This document shows positions 1 to 9,971 of a DNA stretch of 10,611 nt, one piece after another. Numbering within the stretch: the first letter of the stretch is position 1; each line of letters begins with the position of its first letter. Made by a program: the position numbers and the translations under genes. The notes beneath the pieces are model-generated. The model searched no databases. It saw only the letters and a program-made list of their open reading frames with translations, and was not told where the DNA came from. The DNA is from Bog-756 sp037141235 (GTDB taxonomy: Bacteria; Actinomycetota; Acidimicrobiia; Acidimicrobiales; RAAP-2), in NCBI GenBank assembly GCA_037141235.1, contig JBAXCY010000103.1, positions 1 through 10,611 of the forward strand. The letters are read 5' to 3'.

Positions 1-314
1 TCAGGGCTCTCCTCGGCGAACGCCGAAGTTCCCTCACCCTTAGGGGTCAGCCTCACCGGGGAACGTGAAGTCTGAAGCTACAAGCGCACATTTCTGTTCC
101 TACCTTTGCCAGAGATGACACCGGGTGCTCCCGCTGTCCGCACTGACACCCTACAAGTGAAATCTGAATTTCGGCAGTACCCAGATCCGGTGTGGTCGAA
201 CTACCCCTTCTAACTTCAGGCGGGTCCGAGGACACCTCTGCTCGCCTCGTTACGGCCTGGCCATGGGCTGGCGAAGGCCTGCACATCAACGAGTCTCTGA
301 CCAGGTCAACAGAG
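1..314. other. Region without a recognised gene, downstream of tRNA-Ile
   Basis: I see no convincing gene here. Bases 61-120 are about 47% GC, clearly lower than the gyrase genes. The open frames present (minus strand 53-289, plus strand 115-213) lack a ribosome-binding site and resemble no family I know. Visible structure: an inverted repeat at 11-28 (arms around CGGCG/CGCCG), an imperfect direct repeat (GTGAAGTCTGAA at 65-76, GTGAAATCTGAA at 157-168), and a short inverted repeat CTCTG/CAGAG at 295-314 directly after the tRNA 3' end. No T-run follows, so it is not a standard intrinsic terminator. The stretch may be intergenic or a decayed integration remnant. Confidence 0.5.
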
Positions 315-388
315 TGGGGCTAACAAGAATCGAACTTGTGACCTCAGCATTATCAGTGCTGCGCTCTAACCAACTGAGCTATAGCCCC
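315..388 (-). tRNA. tRNA-Ile (anticodon GAU)
   Basis: Read on the minus strand this 74-base sequence folds as a cloverleaf. The acceptor arms are GGGGCTA and TAGCCCC with discriminator A. The D arm carries AGCTCAGTTGGTTAGAGC, the anticodon stem is CAGCA/TGCTG around the loop CTGATAA (anticodon GAT), and the T arm contains GTTCGATTC. The 3' CCA is not encoded and must be added after transcription. It lies 82 bases downstream of gyrA in the same direction, the usual position for tRNA-Ile next to gyrA in actinobacteria, where tRNA-Ala often follows. No tRNA-Ala is visible in the 314 bases that remain. Confidence 0.97.
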
Positions 389-403
389 GCAGACAGGACT
401 CCG

Positions 404-433
404 ACGATACACCACCCTCCGGTGATTGCCGAA
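404..433 (-). promoter_or_regulatory. Possible tRNA-Ile promoter
   Basis: On the minus strand TATCGT (404-409) matches the loose TANNNT form of an actinobacterial -10 element. It lies about 15 bases before the mature tRNA 5' end and 18 bases after TTCGGC (428-433), a poor -35 candidate. The position is sensible but the match is weak. The tRNA could equally be read through from gyrA. Confidence 0.25.
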
Positions 434-470
434 GTCGACAGCCGCGCTCGGAGGACCCGGCGTCTGTAGA

Positions 471-2960
<2,490 letters not shown>

Positions 2961-2989
2961 GCCCTGTCCTCATCTGCGTCTGTGTCGAA

Positions 2990-3015
2990 GGCACTGCGCT
3001 CATCGGTGCGGTGCC
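2990..3015. repeat. Inverted repeat in the gyrB-gyrA gap
   Basis: Arms GGCACTGCGC (2990-2999) and GTGCGGTGCC (3006-3015) enclose a six-base loop. On the plus strand all ten positions pair if two G-U pairs are allowed. On the minus strand, which is the gyrase mRNA sense, two of them become A-C mismatches. It sits about 30-55 bases before the gyrA start. No T-run follows in either direction, so it is not an intrinsic terminator. It could be an mRNA structure affecting gyrA translation or stability, or chance. Confidence 0.3.
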
Positions 3016-3084
3016 TCTCATCGGTCGTAGGTCGTTGGTGTCACCGTCGATTCGGCCCTTACTTAGGGGTCCGACTCGAAGGCT

Positions 3085-5004
3085 TCAGATATCGAGGAAA
3101 CGGACATCCTTGGCGTTGGTCTGGATGAAGTTGCGTCGCAGCTCCACGTCCTCACCCATCAAGACCGAACAGACCTCATCAGCCACGGAGGCTTGTTCCA
3201 CGGCCACCTGGAGCAGCGACCGCTGGCCCGGGTCCATCGTGGTGTCCTTCAACTCACCGAAGTCCATCTCCCCTAGACCCTTCAGGCGCTGGAAGTCGGC
3301 TTTGTGATTGGGATGCTCAGCCAAGAAGGCCGCCTTGGCGTGATCGTCCTTCAGGTAGACCTTTTCCTTGCCTACCAGCGTCGAGTACAGCGGCGGCTGG
3401 GCCACGTAGACGAATCCGCCTTCGACCAGAGGCTTCATCTGTCGGAAGAAGAACGTGAGCAGAAGCGTGCGGATGTGGGACCCGTCGACGTCGGCGTCGG
3501 CCAGGATGATCACCTTGTGATACCGGATCTTGGTGACATCGAAGTCTTCGGCTAGTCCCGCGCCGATGGCCGAAATCAGCGCCTGGATCTCGGTGTTCTT
3601 CAGCATCTTGTCGATGCGGGCCCGCTCGACATTGAGGATCTTCCCTCTGATCGGCAGGATTGCCTGTGTCTTGGGGTTCCGGGCGTCCTTGGCCGAGCCG
3701 CCGGCCGAGTTGCCCTCCACAATGAACAGTTCACTCTCCCGGGGCTCCTTGGAGGAGCAGTCGACCAACTTGCCCGGCAGACCCGCCCCATCGAGGGCGG
3801 ACTTTCGTCTGGTCAGGTCGCGGGCTGATCGGGCCGCCACTCGGGCTCGGGCAGCCAGCAGCCCCTTCTGGATGATCTGGTTTGCCTCTCGGGGGTTCTC
3901 CTCGAACCACTCGGAGAGCTTTTCGTTCGTGGCGCGCTCCACCAGCGATCGGACCGGCACGTTGCCCAACTTGCCCTTGGTCTGCCCTTCGAACTGGGGA
4001 TCCTGGAGTCGGACGGAGATGATGGCGGTGACGCCTTCACGGATGTCTTCCCCGAGCAGGTTGTCGTCCTTCTCCTTCAGGGTGCCTTTGGCCTTGGCGT
4101 ACTTATTGGCCACATTGGTGAGGGACTTCTTGAAGCCCTCTTCGTGCATCCCACCGTCGATGGTGGAGATGCCGTTGGCGAAGGAGTGGATGCTCTCGTA
4201 GAAGCCGGCGTTCCACTGGAGGGCGATGTCCACCTCCATCGTCGCCTCCTTCTGCTCGAAATAGCAGACCTTCCGGAAGAGCGCCTCTTTGGCCGCATTG
4301 AGGTGACGGACGTAGTCGACGATGCCGTCCTTGTACTTGAACGTCTGCGCCGGCTTGGCGTCGGGACGGTCGTCCTCGAAGTGGATCTCGAGTCCCTTGT
4401 TCAAGAACGCCATGACCTGGAGTCGCTCCAACACCGTCTGGGCGCGGAACTCGATCTCCTCGAAGATCAAAGGGTCGGGCCAGAACGAGACCGTGGTGCC
4501 GGTGCTCCCCTTCGGGGACGGACCGGTCACGAGGAGCTTGCCGGTCGGGTTCCCACCGTCGATGAACTCCATGACGTGGTGGTCGCCGTCGCGATCGATC
4601 TCGAGGAGCAGGCGGGTGGAAAGGGCATTGACCACCGAACTACCCACACCGTGGAGGCCGCCCGACACCTTGTACCCGCCACCTTCGCCGAACTTTCCAC
4701 CCGCGTGGAGGACGGTGTAGACGACCTCGGCCGCCGTCTTGTCCTTGTACTTCGGGTGGATCCCGGTCGGGATGCCACGTCCATTGTCGACAACCTTGAC
4801 CCCGCCGTCGGCCAGCAGCGTCACTTCAATGCGGTCGCAGTGGCCAGCCATGGCCTCATCGACGGCGTTGTCCACGATCTCCCACACCAGGTGGTGGAGG
4901 CCGGTTGGCCCAGTCGACCCGATGTACATCCCCGGTCGTTTACGGACCGGATCGAGCCCCTCCAGAACAGTGATGTCACCGGCGTCATACGTAGGTTCCC
5001 CCAC
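3085..5004 (-). CDS. gyrB: DNA gyrase subunit B
   Basis: GyrB is the ATPase subunit of gyrase. I place the start at GTG 5004, giving 639 residues, because GAAGGAG lies six bases upstream and the ATPase residues then fall at E42, N46, D73 and G77, the same numbers as in E. coli. An open frame continues upstream to 5253 but its sequence does not look like GyrB. Domains: GHKL ATPase about 15-210 with a glycine-rich lid near 102-121; transducer about 220-390; TOPRIM from about 425, with E430 and the D503/D505/D507 metal-binding set (DADVDG); and a C-terminal GyrB domain ending in NAKDVRFLDI. The large insertion of enterobacterial GyrB is absent. The TOPRIM motif reads EGNSAGGSA, with Asn432 where Asp is usual. 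It is followed by gyrA. Confidence 0.98.
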   Translation of the reverse strand: MGEPTYDAGDITVLEGLDPVRKRPGMYIGSTGPTGLHHLVWEIVDNAVDEAMAGHCDRIEVTLLADGGVKVVDNGRGIPTGIHPKYKDKTAAEVVYTVLHAGGKFGEGGGYKVSGGLHGVGSSVVNALSTRLLLEIDRDGDHHVMEFIDGGNPTGKLLVTGPSPKGSTGTTVSFWPDPLIFEEIEFRAQTVLERLQVMAFLNKGLEIHFEDDRPDAKPAQTFKYKDGIVDYVRHLNAAKEALFRKVCYFEQKEATMEVDIALQWNAGFYESIHSFANGISTIDGGMHEEGFKKSLTNVANKYAKAKGTLKEKDDNLLGEDIREGVTAIISVRLQDPQFEGQTKGKLGNVPVRSLVERATNEKLSEWFEENPREANQIIQKGLLAARARVAARSARDLTRRKSALDGAGLPGKLVDCSSKEPRESELFIVEGNSAGGSAKDARNPKTQAILPIRGKILNVERARIDKMLKNTEIQALISAIGAGLAEDFDVTKIRYHKVIILADADVDGSHIRTLLLTFFFRQMKPLVEGGFVYVAQPPLYSTLVGKEKVYLKDDHAKAAFLAEHPNHKADFQRLKGLGEMDFGELKDTTMDPGQRSLLQVAVEQASVADEVCSVLMGEDVELRRNFIQTNAKDVRFLDI

Positions 5005-5203
5005 GTTGCGCTCCTTCTCCGTCTTTAGCGCCACAGGCGCGCCCTTTCGCAGTATTCGAGCGGGAGGGAACGGGTGATCCGGTAGGGCAATGAAGATGCG
5101 TGGTGCACCTCCGAGTCCTGCGCCATCCCCCGATTCCAATGCCCTGAGTGTAGCGCCCCGCTGTGACCCTCTGGGCCGATTCCCCTGCCTGGATCGCAGG
5201 CTT
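5005..5203 (-). other. gyrB upstream region
   Basis: This 199-base gap between dciA and gyrB has no recognised gene. It most likely holds the gyrB promoter, since gyrase operons are usually transcribed separately and respond to supercoiling. The best -10 candidate I see is TACACT on the minus strand (plus positions 5147-5152), but nothing resembling TTGACA lies at the right distance, so I do not call a promoter. A small inverted repeat, CCTGC/GCAGG near 5185-5200, lacks a T-run. The gyrB frame stays open through the whole gap, but only as non-conserved sequence. Confidence 0.4.
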
Positions 5204-5524
5204 TCAACGCTGCACCCTGACGTCGAGCCGTTCTGGTCGTTCGACCTCTGCATAGGCCGCCGCTCGGTCGAGCAACGTGTCGCCGAGGCGGCGAACCTGT
5301 GTGGCCCATGCTGGGTGATCCACAGTCACAACGAGGGACTCTTTGTCCATCTTGACGGGCTTGACGTGCTCAGCCATCGACTCTCCAACAATCTCCTTCC
5401 AGCCAGAAAACAGCCGTCCGATCCCCTGGGCTCCCTGGACACCGAACTTCCGGGAAAGGGCCTCGAGGGATCCGTCGAGGCCCCGGGGCTCCGAGTTGCG
5501 TCGGTGCGGAGGCTCGGGACTCAC
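5204..5524 (-). CDS. dciA: DUF721 protein, DciA-type helicase loader
   Basis: This 106-residue protein has the DUF721 pattern: GWKEIVGESMAEHVKPVK at about 41-58, then a beta-rich segment with HPAWATQVRRL at about 70-80. DciA is the ancestral loader or operator of the replicative helicase DnaB in bacteria without DnaC or DnaI, and a DUF721 gene after recF is a standard actinobacterial arrangement (Rv0004 in M. tuberculosis). Start GTG 5524 overlaps the recF stop as GTGA and has GGGAGGT about six bases upstream, so the two genes are probably translationally coupled. It is shorter than the roughly 180-residue mycobacterial protein: the domain is nearly all that is present, without the long N-terminal extension. 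Family assignment is firm; function is inferred from the family. Confidence 0.88.
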   Translation of the reverse strand: MSPEPPHRRNSEPRGLDGSLEALSRKFGVQGAQGIGRLFSGWKEIVGESMAEHVKPVKMDKESLVVTVDHPAWATQVRRLGDTLLDRAAAYAEVERPERLDVRVQR

Positions 5525-6615
5525 GCGTTACCTCCCGACGCAACCACGCGGCCTCCCTCAGCCATGGCGTAGACCTTGGCCGCCACCACCTCGTCAGGAG
5601 CAGGTTGGGCAGTCGTCAACATGGCCTGCCCGGGTGGAAGCCCCGCCAATAAGGCCCGGGCCCGTTTCGGGTCGAGCTCGGAGAAGACATCATCGAGCAG
5701 CAACACGGGCGCACTACCCAATCTTGCGGTGGCCATCTCATGGGCGGCCAGTTGAAGCGCTAAGGCCAGCGACCGCTGCTCCCCTTGTGATGCATGGGTG
5801 CGTGCCGGCAGGCCAGCCAGGGTGAGTTCGAGTTCGTCCCGATGCGGCCCTACTGTGGATACCCCGCGCTGGATGTCCTTGGTCCTGGCTTCACCGAGAG
5901 CCTGTAGCAGCCGACCATTCCACGAACGCATGTAGATCAGACCTATGTCGGTCTGGGCACCAGCCAGACGCGAGTAGTGCTCAGCCGCCATGGGAGCGAG
6001 CTCGACTACCAACTGCTCGCGTGCCTCGACCAGTCGGGTACCCGCTTCATCGAGGCGGGCGTCCCAGACATCCAGAGTCGTAGCCGCCTCGGTATTCAGC
6101 GTTCGCCCCACGTTGCGCAACAAAGCCGACCGCTGCCGAAGGACTTTTTCGACCTCTTCGGTCGAGCGAGCTGCCTTGGCGTCCATCACTGCCAATGTCT
6201 CGTCGAGGAATCGCCTGCGGTCAGCTGGCCCGGACCGAACCACTCCGATGTCCTCGGGGGAGAACACCGTCACCCGAAGGGCCTCATGGAGATCACCGCG
6301 CCGGCGGACCACCTGGCGGTTGACCTGGGTGCGAGACCTACCAGCAGCCGACACCTCGGCTTCGATGGTGAGAGATCGGCCTTCGACCTGGGTCTCGGCC
6401 CTCAGGATCGCCCGATCCTGACCTCGCCTGACCATGGCTTCCTTGGGAGACCCACGGAACGACTGCAGTGTCGCTAAGTAGGCAGTGGCCTCGAGCAGGC
6501 TGGTCTTGCCCGCTCCGTTCAGCCCAGTGATCACTGTCGTTCCGTCCGGATCGAGTTCGATCACCGTACTGGTGAGATTACGGAAGTCGGTGACTGCCAG
6601 GGAGACGAGGTGCAC
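5521..6615 (-). CDS. recF: DNA replication and repair protein RecF
   Basis: RecF is an SMC-like ATPase that, with RecO and RecR, loads RecA at single-strand gaps and the ends of stalled forks. The 364-residue protein has the typical N-terminus MHLVSLAVTDFRNL. Walker A is GLNGAGKT (31-38), the ABC signature is SQGEQRS in the C-terminal part, and Walker B is PVLLLDDVFSELDP. Length is normal for the family. Start is GTG 6615, chosen because it gives the conserved first residues. There is no strong ribosome-binding site, and the gap to the dnaN stop is only 23 bases, which suggests translation coupled to dnaN. Its end overlaps dciA by four bases. Confidence 0.97.
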   Translation of the reverse strand: MHLVSLAVTDFRNLTSTVIELDPDGTTVITGLNGAGKTSLLEATAYLATLQSFRGSPKEAMVRRGQDRAILRAETQVEGRSLTIEAEVSAAGRSRTQVNRQVVRRRGDLHEALRVTVFSPEDIGVVRSGPADRRRFLDETLAVMDAKAARSTEEVEKVLRQRSALLRNVGRTLNTEAATTLDVWDARLDEAGTRLVEAREQLVVELAPMAAEHYSRLAGAQTDIGLIYMRSWNGRLLQALGEARTKDIQRGVSTVGPHRDELELTLAGLPARTHASQGEQRSLALALQLAAHEMATARLGSAPVLLLDDVFSELDPKRARALLAGLPPGQAMLTTAQPAPDEVVAAKVYAMAEGGRVVASGGNA

Positions 6616-6638
6616 GAACTACCGCTGCCCTGAATGAG

Positions 6639-7790
6639 TCAGGAGACTCGTACTGGCATCAGCAGATAACGGAAGTCTGTATCGTCCGCCGCCCTGACTG
6701 TTGCTGGCTTGGTGGCATCCACCGTTTCGAGAAGTACCACGTCGCCGGCCACGGCTTCCACACCATCGATCAGGTAAGTCGGATTGAAGGCGATCGTGAG
6801 GTCTTCGCCCTCGAAATCTGCATCTACGGTCTCACTGGCATCGCCGACCTCTTGGGACACCACCGTCAGGTCTACACCCCCCTGGCGCATCGAGAGGCGC
6901 ACGGGTGTGGTGTTGTCCTTGACCAGCAGGCGAACCCGACGCAAGGCGTCCAGAAGTGAGTCCTTGCCCACGTGGAGTTGGTTCGGGTACTCGGCTGGGA
7001 TCAGCTGGCGGTAGTCGGGATACGTCCCATCGAGCAGCCGGGTACTGACTTTCACCTGACCGGCTGTGAACGTGACGTCGTGCGCACCGATGGAGAGCCC
7101 GACCATGGGCTCGGACGGCTCACCTCCGGACTCTGAGGAACTGTCGGCTGATTTCTGCCCGGAAACCAGAGATGACAGACGTTGCAGTTCGGCCAATGCT
7201 CGAGCGGGAACCAAGATCTGCGACGTGTCAGAGAAGGCGTCACTGCCCTGGATGTCGCGGAGGGCCAGACGGTAGGAGTCGGTGGCCACCAATCGGACTC
7301 CCGACCCTTCTGGGGCGATCAGCACACCGGTAAGCAGCGGACGAGCATCATCGGCCGATGCAGCCCTGACCACCTGGCGCAACGCGCCAGCGAGGCCGGA
7401 GGCCGGAAGGAAGGTGGCCGGCTCGGGGGGTTCAGGAAGGGATGGGAAGTCATCTACCGGAAAGGTGCGGAGGCTGAATCTCGATCGAGCTGCACCGATT
7501 TCGATCTTCTCACCCTCGGACTCAATGGTGACGGCTCCGGGCTCGAGAGACCGGACGATGTCCGCCAAGAGCTTGGCTGGTGCCACACAGATCCCGTCCG
7601 TTATGCCGATGGCTTCGGTCGATACATGGACGGTCAGATCTAAGTCGGTGCCGACCACCGAGAGGAGGTTTCCGGCCGACTCGATCCTGACGCCGCTCAG
7701 CACCCCCTGGGAGGAAGAGCGCGTACCTACAGCCCGTCCAGCTGTGGCCAGCACTTCGACCAACGAATCCCGCTCACATCGAAACTTCAC
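6639..7790 (-). CDS. dnaN: DNA polymerase III beta subunit (sliding clamp)
   Basis: DnaN forms the ring-shaped dimer that tethers DNA polymerase III to the template and recruits repair factors. I start it at GTG 7790 (383 residues): AAGGA lies seven bases upstream and the protein then begins VKFRCERDSL, as clamps usually do. A GTG at 7808 would add six residues but has no comparable ribosome-binding site. Three clamp domains of about 120 residues each are expected. Recognisable stretches include GVLSGVRIE near the N-terminus, LRTFPVDDFPSLP, LLDGTYPDYRQLIP in domain II-III, and the C-terminal YLLMPVRVS. Residues 210-228 form a serine/glutamate-rich loop (SGQKSADSSSESGGEPSEP) that looks like a species-specific insertion. 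recF follows after 23 bases. Confidence 0.97.
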   Translation of the reverse strand: MKFRCERDSLVEVLATAGRAVGTRSSSQGVLSGVRIESAGNLLSVVGTDLDLTVHVSTEAIGITDGICVAPAKLLADIVRSLEPGAVTIESEGEKIEIGAARSRFSLRTFPVDDFPSLPEPPEPATFLPASGLAGALRQVVRAASADDARPLLTGVLIAPEGSGVRLVATDSYRLALRDIQGSDAFSDTSQILVPARALAELQRLSSLVSGQKSADSSSESGGEPSEPMVGLSIGAHDVTFTAGQVKVSTRLLDGTYPDYRQLIPAEYPNQLHVGKDSLLDALRRVRLLVKDNTTPVRLSMRQGGVDLTVVSQEVGDASETVDADFEGEDLTIAFNPTYLIDGVEAVAGDVVLLETVDATKPATVRAADDTDFRYLLMPVRVS

Positions 7791-7800
7791 GAAGAAGTCC

Positions 7801-7839
7801 TTTCTCACTTTGCTTCTTAGTTATTTAATTATAAAATTG
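7801..7839. promoter_or_regulatory. AT-rich DNA unwinding element
   Basis: This is the most AT-rich stretch in the window (core TTATTTAATTATAAAATTG at 7821-7839), in an otherwise GC-rich region. It lies between the dnaN start and the triplet/DnaA-box block, where the unwinding element sits in other bacteria. The minus strand also contains a perfect TATAAT (plus positions 7828-7833) that could serve as the dnaN -10 element; no good -35 is visible. Confidence 0.75.
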
Positions 7840-7858
7840 TAGTGATGGTAGTAAGGGC
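7840..7858 (+). promoter_or_regulatory. DnaA-trio-like triplets and GC block
   Basis: Reading the plus strand, TAG TGA TGG TAG TAA (7840-7854) is followed by GGGC (7855-7858) and then directly by the first DnaA box. DnaA-trios are described as repeats of 3'-GAT-5' (5'-TAG-3') between a GC-rich spacer and the AT-rich element, where DnaA assembles on single strands. Two triplets are exact TAG and TAA is a near match; the others are degenerate. Order and spacing fit the known module. Confidence 0.6.
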
Positions 7859-7874
7859 TGTGGATTGTGGACAA
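7859..7874 (-). promoter_or_regulatory. Two overlapping DnaA boxes
   Basis: TGTGGATTG (7859-7867) matches TGTGGATAA at seven of nine bases. TGTGGACAA (7866-7874) is an exact match to the actinobacterial box TTGTCCACA read on the other strand. They share two bases, point the same way and abut the GC block, so they are the likely anchor boxes from which DnaA extends onto the trios. Confidence 0.8.
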
Positions 7875-7906
7875 ACCACGATTTTCCCAGTCCAGAAGGG
7901 GTGAGG

Positions 7907-7915
7907 ATATCCACC
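7907..7915 (+). promoter_or_regulatory. Weak DnaA box
   Basis: ATATCCACC matches TTATCCACA at seven of nine bases. It shares the GGATATCCAC context with the stronger box at 8022, which supports it being a real low-affinity site. Confidence 0.5.
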
Positions 7916-7971
7916 CACTGTCCCCCGAATGTACGAAGGACGAAGAAATGTCCGGCGCGACGGAGGTCGGC

Positions 7972-7980
7972 TATGGACAA
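7972..7980 (-). promoter_or_regulatory. DnaA box
   Basis: TATGGACAA matches TGTGGACAA at eight of nine bases and has the same orientation as the anchor boxes near the unwinding element. Confidence 0.55.
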
Positions 7981-8021
7981 GTTCGACAGAGCGCACAGAT
8001 TTACCCCAGGAAGAGCCAAGG

Positions 8022-8030
8022 ATATCCACA
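8022..8030 (+). promoter_or_regulatory. DnaA box
   Basis: ATATCCACA matches TTATCCACA at eight of nine bases. The identical 9-mer recurs at 9496-9504 upstream of dnaA, so it is probably a favoured box of this species. Confidence 0.65.
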
Positions 8031-8044
8031 AGATACGCACAACC

Positions 8045-8053
8045 TCTGGATAG
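8045..8053 (-). promoter_or_regulatory. Weak DnaA box
   Basis: TCTGGATAG matches TGTGGATAA at seven of nine bases. It is the last candidate before the dnaA stop codon and is marginal on its own. Confidence 0.35.
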
Positions 8054-8063
8054 CTGTAGGCCA

Positions 8064-9455
8064 TCAAGATCCGCTTTTGATCCGGATGATCAGGTCCGTG
8101 ACCTGATTGTAGATCTGGTGGCGTTCTTTCATGAGGCCGGTGATCTTCTCCACGGCATGCATCACCGTCGAGTGATCTCTGCCGCCGAACTCGCGTCCGA
8201 TGGCGGGATAGCTGTAGTCAGTGAGCTCTCGGAAGACGTACATGCTGACCTGACGGGCAGTTACCAGGGGCCGACGACGGTTCGGGCCGCAGATCTCCTC
8301 GACGGAGAACCCGAACGTCTCTGAGGTCGCCTCCAAGATGACCTGAGGGGTGATCCGCCTGGGCTGGTCGGCCGAGACAATGTCCGAGAGCACCTCTTCG
8401 GCCAGGAGTCTGCTCATCGGTTGATGATTCAAACTGGCGAACGCTGTGACTCGGATGAGCGCACCTTCGAGTTCTCGGATGTTTTCTGTGACATGAGTGG
8501 CGATGAACTCGAGGACATCGGCAGGGACGGCTATCTGCTCGTGCTCAGCCTTGGTCTGCAAAATGGCGAGCCTGGTCTCGAGTTCAGGTGGCTGTACTTC
8601 AGTGATGAGCCCAGACAGGAACCGGCTCCGGAGACGGTCTTCCAGGGTGGCAATCGACTTGGGAGGACGGTCGGAAGTGAGCACGATCTGCTTGGACGCC
8701 CCATATAAGGAGTTGAAGGTATGGAAGAACTCCTCTTGGAGCGACTCTTTTCGCTCCATGAACTGGACGTCATCGATGAGGAGCACGTCACATTCTCGGT
8801 AGCGACGCTTGAACGCGGTTGTAGAGCTGTGGCGGATGGCATCCACGAACTCGTTCATGTAGGTCTCGGTAGTGACGTAGCGAACGTTCCGGCCAGCGAA
8901 GTTCTCCAAGACGTAGTTACCGATGGCGTGGAGGAGATGGGTCTTACCCAACCCGGCTTCGCCATAGATGAAGAGTGGGTTGTAGGACCGGGCCGGCGAT
9001 TCAGCAACCGACTGGGCGGCTGCGTGAGCAAAGCGGTTGGAAGATGCGATCACGAACGTGTCGAATGTGTACCGGGAGTCGAGGAGCGAGGGTGGTCCTT
9101 GGTCAGGCCGCACAGGAGTGGCTGGACGGCTGGGAGGACGGTCGTCATCTGGATCTGTGACCGCCGCGGAACCACCAGCCTCGTCAGACGTCGGGCGATC
9201 ATCTACTGGGGCGACCACCTCGAGCCGGATCACCAACGGGCGGCCGAGTGTGGTGGTGACGATGTCCTGGATAAGACCGAGGAACCGCGACTCGATCCGA
9301 TCGCGTACGAGCTTGTTAGGTACGCCGAGAACGACCTCCTCGCCCCCGATGGACAGCGGGGTGATTCCGGCCAGGTAGGCCTGCCATATCGGATCCGACA
9401 CCTGCTCGCGCAGAGCATCGGAACATGATGTCCACAAGTCTTCGGTGTCGTTCAC
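8064..9455 (-). CDS. dnaA: Chromosomal replication initiator DnaA
   Basis: DnaA is the AAA+ ATPase that binds DnaA boxes, opens the origin and recruits the helicase. I start it at GTG 9455 (463 residues): GGAGG lies five bases upstream and the N-terminus then reads NDTEDLWTSCSDALREQVSD, typical of actinobacterial DnaA. A frame open to 9596 would add 47 unconserved residues encoded by DnaA-box DNA. Domain I covers about 1-80. Domain II (about 85-125) is a short acidic, proline-rich linker. Domain III has Walker A GEAGLGKT (165-172) and Walker B LLIDD (225-229). Domain IV carries the signature FGGRDHSTVMHAVEKI. Length is within the family range. DnaA boxes in and upstream of its 5' end suggest autoregulation. 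Confidence 0.98.
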   Translation of the reverse strand: MNDTEDLWTSCSDALREQVSDPIWQAYLAGITPLSIGGEEVVLGVPNKLVRDRIESRFLGLIQDIVTTTLGRPLVIRLEVVAPVDDRPTSDEAGGSAAVTDPDDDRPPSRPATPVRPDQGPPSLLDSRYTFDTFVIASSNRFAHAAAQSVAESPARSYNPLFIYGEAGLGKTHLLHAIGNYVLENFAGRNVRYVTTETYMNEFVDAIRHSSTTAFKRRYRECDVLLIDDVQFMERKESLQEEFFHTFNSLYGASKQIVLTSDRPPKSIATLEDRLRSRFLSGLITEVQPPELETRLAILQTKAEHEQIAVPADVLEFIATHVTENIRELEGALIRVTAFASLNHQPMSRLLAEEVLSDIVSADQPRRITPQVILEATSETFGFSVEEICGPNRRRPLVTARQVSMYVFRELTDYSYPAIGREFGGRDHSTVMHAVEKITGLMKERHQIYNQVTDLIIRIKSGS

Positions 9456-9515
9456 TTGGGCCTCCGCCCTTTGGCTACGCAGTTGGTCCACAAAGATATC
9501 CACAACTGTGGACGA
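9428..9515. promoter_or_regulatory. DnaA-box cluster at the dnaA promoter
   Basis: Four 9-mers each match a DnaA box at eight of nine bases: ATGTCCACA (9428-9436, inside the first dnaA codons), TGGTCCACA (9484-9492), ATATCCACA (9496-9504) and TGTGGACGA (9507-9515). The last two face each other in the inverted repeat TCCACA-AC-TGTGGA (9499-9512). The cluster lies within 60 bases upstream of the dnaA start, where DnaA binding would repress its own transcription. It may also make the origin bipartite, with dnaA between two box clusters. Confidence 0.75.
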
Positions 9516-9603
9516 GCGTTTCCGGCGGGATCTCCCTGTGGCAGTCGCAGGCGAGGCACCGTCATCTTCTGGTTCATCGGGGCACCGGATGTGCATGCCG
9601 GCC

Positions 9604-9618
9604 GGGGATCAGATCCCC
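9604..9618. repeat. 15-base palindrome, candidate operator
   Basis: GGGGATC-A-GATCCCC is a perfect inverted repeat with seven-base arms around one central base. It lies about 150 bases before dnaA and 190 before rpmH, between the two divergent transcripts. The shape suits a dimeric regulator, but no known operator is recognised. It could also form a small hairpin. Confidence 0.5.
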
Positions 9619-9650
9619 AGCGAACCACACAGCGCCGTGTCCGAGTCGGA

Positions 9651-9662
9651 ACGGTACACCGT
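9651..9662. repeat. Short inverted repeat
   Basis: ACGGT-AC-ACCGT is a perfect five-base-arm inverted repeat, starting right after the first GAGTCGGA copy (9643-9650). Its significance is unknown; sequences this short arise easily by chance. Confidence 0.3.
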
Positions 9663-9715
9663 GGTCGAGGACGGTGCTTCCGGAGTCGGACTAGAGCACG
9701 GGGCGCGTTTAGGCG

Positions 9716-9721
9716 TAGGAT
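9716..9721 (+). promoter_or_regulatory. Possible rpmH -10 element
   Basis: TAGGAT fits the TANNNT form common in high-GC actinobacteria. It would start transcription near 9728, leaving a leader of about 80 bases before rpmH. No clear -35 is visible, so this rests on one hexamer and its position. Confidence 0.35.
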
Positions 9722-9810
9722 GTACGTCGAATGCCCAGTCCCGAGTGACGGGGCCCCCTGCCGACTGGACGCCGATGTCCGCGGTTCAGGGCGAGGAAGG
9801 AAGTGGATGG

Positions 9811-9945
9811 ATGAAACGTACTTATCAACCCAACGTGCGAAAGCGCGCCAAGACACACGGCTTTCGCAAGCGGATGTCGACCAAAGCCGGACGGGCGGTC
9901 ATCAGGGCCCGCCGGGCGAAGGGACGCCAGCGCCTGTCGGTGTGA
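9811..9945 (+). CDS. rpmH: Large ribosomal subunit protein L34 (bL34)
   Basis: L34 is a small basic protein of the 50S subunit. The 44-residue product begins MKRTYQPNVRKRAKTHGFRK and continues RMSTKAGRAVIRARRAKG, matching the family along its whole length. ATG 9811 is the start, with AGGA at 9798-9801 nine bases upstream. Another ATG at 9807, in a different frame, lies between the ribosome-binding site and this start and leads into the rnpA frame. It is divergent from dnaA and 26 bases before rnpA, the usual arrangement. Confidence 0.97.
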   Translation: MKRTYQPNVRKRAKTHGFRKRMSTKAGRAVIRARRAKGRQRLSV

Positions 9946-9971
9946 CCCCAGGTCTTCCTGCACGGAAGGCG

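Larger units (their letters stand above)
7791..8063. other. oriC: Chromosomal replication origin oriC
   Basis: The 273-base dnaA-dnaN gap has the features of a bacterial origin. I count about six DnaA-box-like 9-mers in both orientations (7859, 7866, 7907, 7972, 8022 and 8045). Beside dnaN lies an AT-rich stretch, with a run of triplets and a GGGC block between it and the first boxes. The most box-like sites match the actinobacterial form TTGTCCACA/TGTGGACAA or ATATCCACA. It is short for an actinobacterial origin: Streptomyces origins have many more boxes. Location, box content and DUE position all agree, but activity is inferred. Confidence 0.9.
9456..9810. other. Divergent dnaA-rpmH promoter region
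   Basis: This 355-base gap holds no separate gene that I can support. It contains the DnaA-box cluster near dnaA, a 15-base palindrome at 9604-9618, a smaller inverted repeat at 9651-9662, the direct repeat GAGTCGGA at 9643 and 9683 (exactly 40 bases apart), and a -10-like TAGGAT at 9716. Two plus-strand frames stay open across it, in phase with rpmH and with rnpA, but the encoded sequence does not look like protein. I find no convincing dnaA promoter hexamers. Confidence 0.6.
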